64,000 nucleotides of DNA. It comes from Hirundichthys speculiger. Taxonomy: Eukaryota; Chordata; Actinopteri; Beloniformes; Exocoetidae. A model generated the notes under the pieces. It saw nothing but the letters and a program-made list of their open reading frames with translations, did not search any database and was not told where the DNA came from. Shown here piece by piece: positions 63,846 through 64,000 of the stretch (its first letter is position 1; each line of letters opens with the position of its first letter). The translations under genes and the position numbers were made by a program. The DNA is taken from NCBI GenBank assembly GCA_018398805.1, contig JAGFBZ010000725.1, positions 682,001 to 746,000 of the forward strand. Reading direction: 5' to 3'.

Positions 63846-64000
63846 GTAATTTCACTAGGGTCAGTACTTCCTGTCAGCAGGAGTTGGTGAGGTCCAGATG
63901 TTCTGGTTAGCTGGACCTCAACCGGGACCTTTAGAGAGCTGTGGAGCTGTGGACGAGTTTGTCCCTCAGTCCTGCTGTGTTTTAGGTTTGAATGAGGTTG

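Overview
This window looks like teleost fish chromosomal DNA. It carries the middle of one very large plus-strand gene, the orthologue of HERC1, a giant HECT-family E3 ubiquitin ligase. I recognise it from protein conservation recalled from the vertebrate family; no search was run. Forty-eight coding exons between about 7465 and 63845 join with every splice phase consistent. Together they give about 9,220 nt, or about 3,070 codons. Neither the first nor the last exon of the gene is here. The fish assignment rests on the repeat content: several BED-finger hAT families, Tx1-, L1-, L2- and Rex1-like LINEs, and a Harbinger-like element.

Order along the protein: an alpha-helical, leucine-rich region (exons 1-11), a charged and serine-rich linker (12-16), a second helical block (17-23), the SPRY/B30.2 domain (24-26 into 27), a long low-complexity region (27-31), a UBA-like helical bundle (32-33), a C2H2-like zinc-finger segment (36), acidic linkers (35-38), a helical block (39-42) and a WD40 propeller (42-48). 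In full-length HERC1 the first RCC1-like domain lies N-terminal to this segment. The second RCC1-like domain and the HECT catalytic domain lie C-terminal to it. Both should be in neighbouring sequence.

The introns are unusually full of tandem repeats, roughly 20 kb in about 18 arrays. The main ones are a 16-bp array (1948-7400), a 28-bp array (11466-14888), two arrays of one 16-bp unit (16978-17635 and 18897-19475), a GC-rich 16-bp array (23385-24455), a 20-bp array (30370-31505), a TCTCTG microsatellite (31785-32880), a 13-bp array (36178-37265 and 41677-42000), a 60-bp array (46495-46865), a 37-bp palindrome-bearing array (48545-50085), an 11-bp array (55283-55940), a 9-bp array (56360-57880) and an AGATCT-rich array (61018-61890). 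Nearly all other long open frames in the window are translations of these arrays, not genes.

Transposons fill most of the remaining intron space. Several are complete enough to show terminal inverted repeats and 8-bp target duplications (3688-4548, 19987-22684, 44769-46057, 62512-63600; weaker at 34051-34935 and 52835-53713). The 13-bp array holds a nested stack: a Rex1/L2-like LINE fragment at its edge, a Tx1-like LINE within it, and an antisense L1-like LINE inside the Tx1 tail.

I see no prokaryotic-type system, no CRISPR array, no tRNA or rRNA gene, and no second convincing host gene. The most interesting features are where repeat turnover touches splice signals: a copied exon end with its donor, a fourfold-repeated donor, a duplicated weak donor, and arrays that abut exons.
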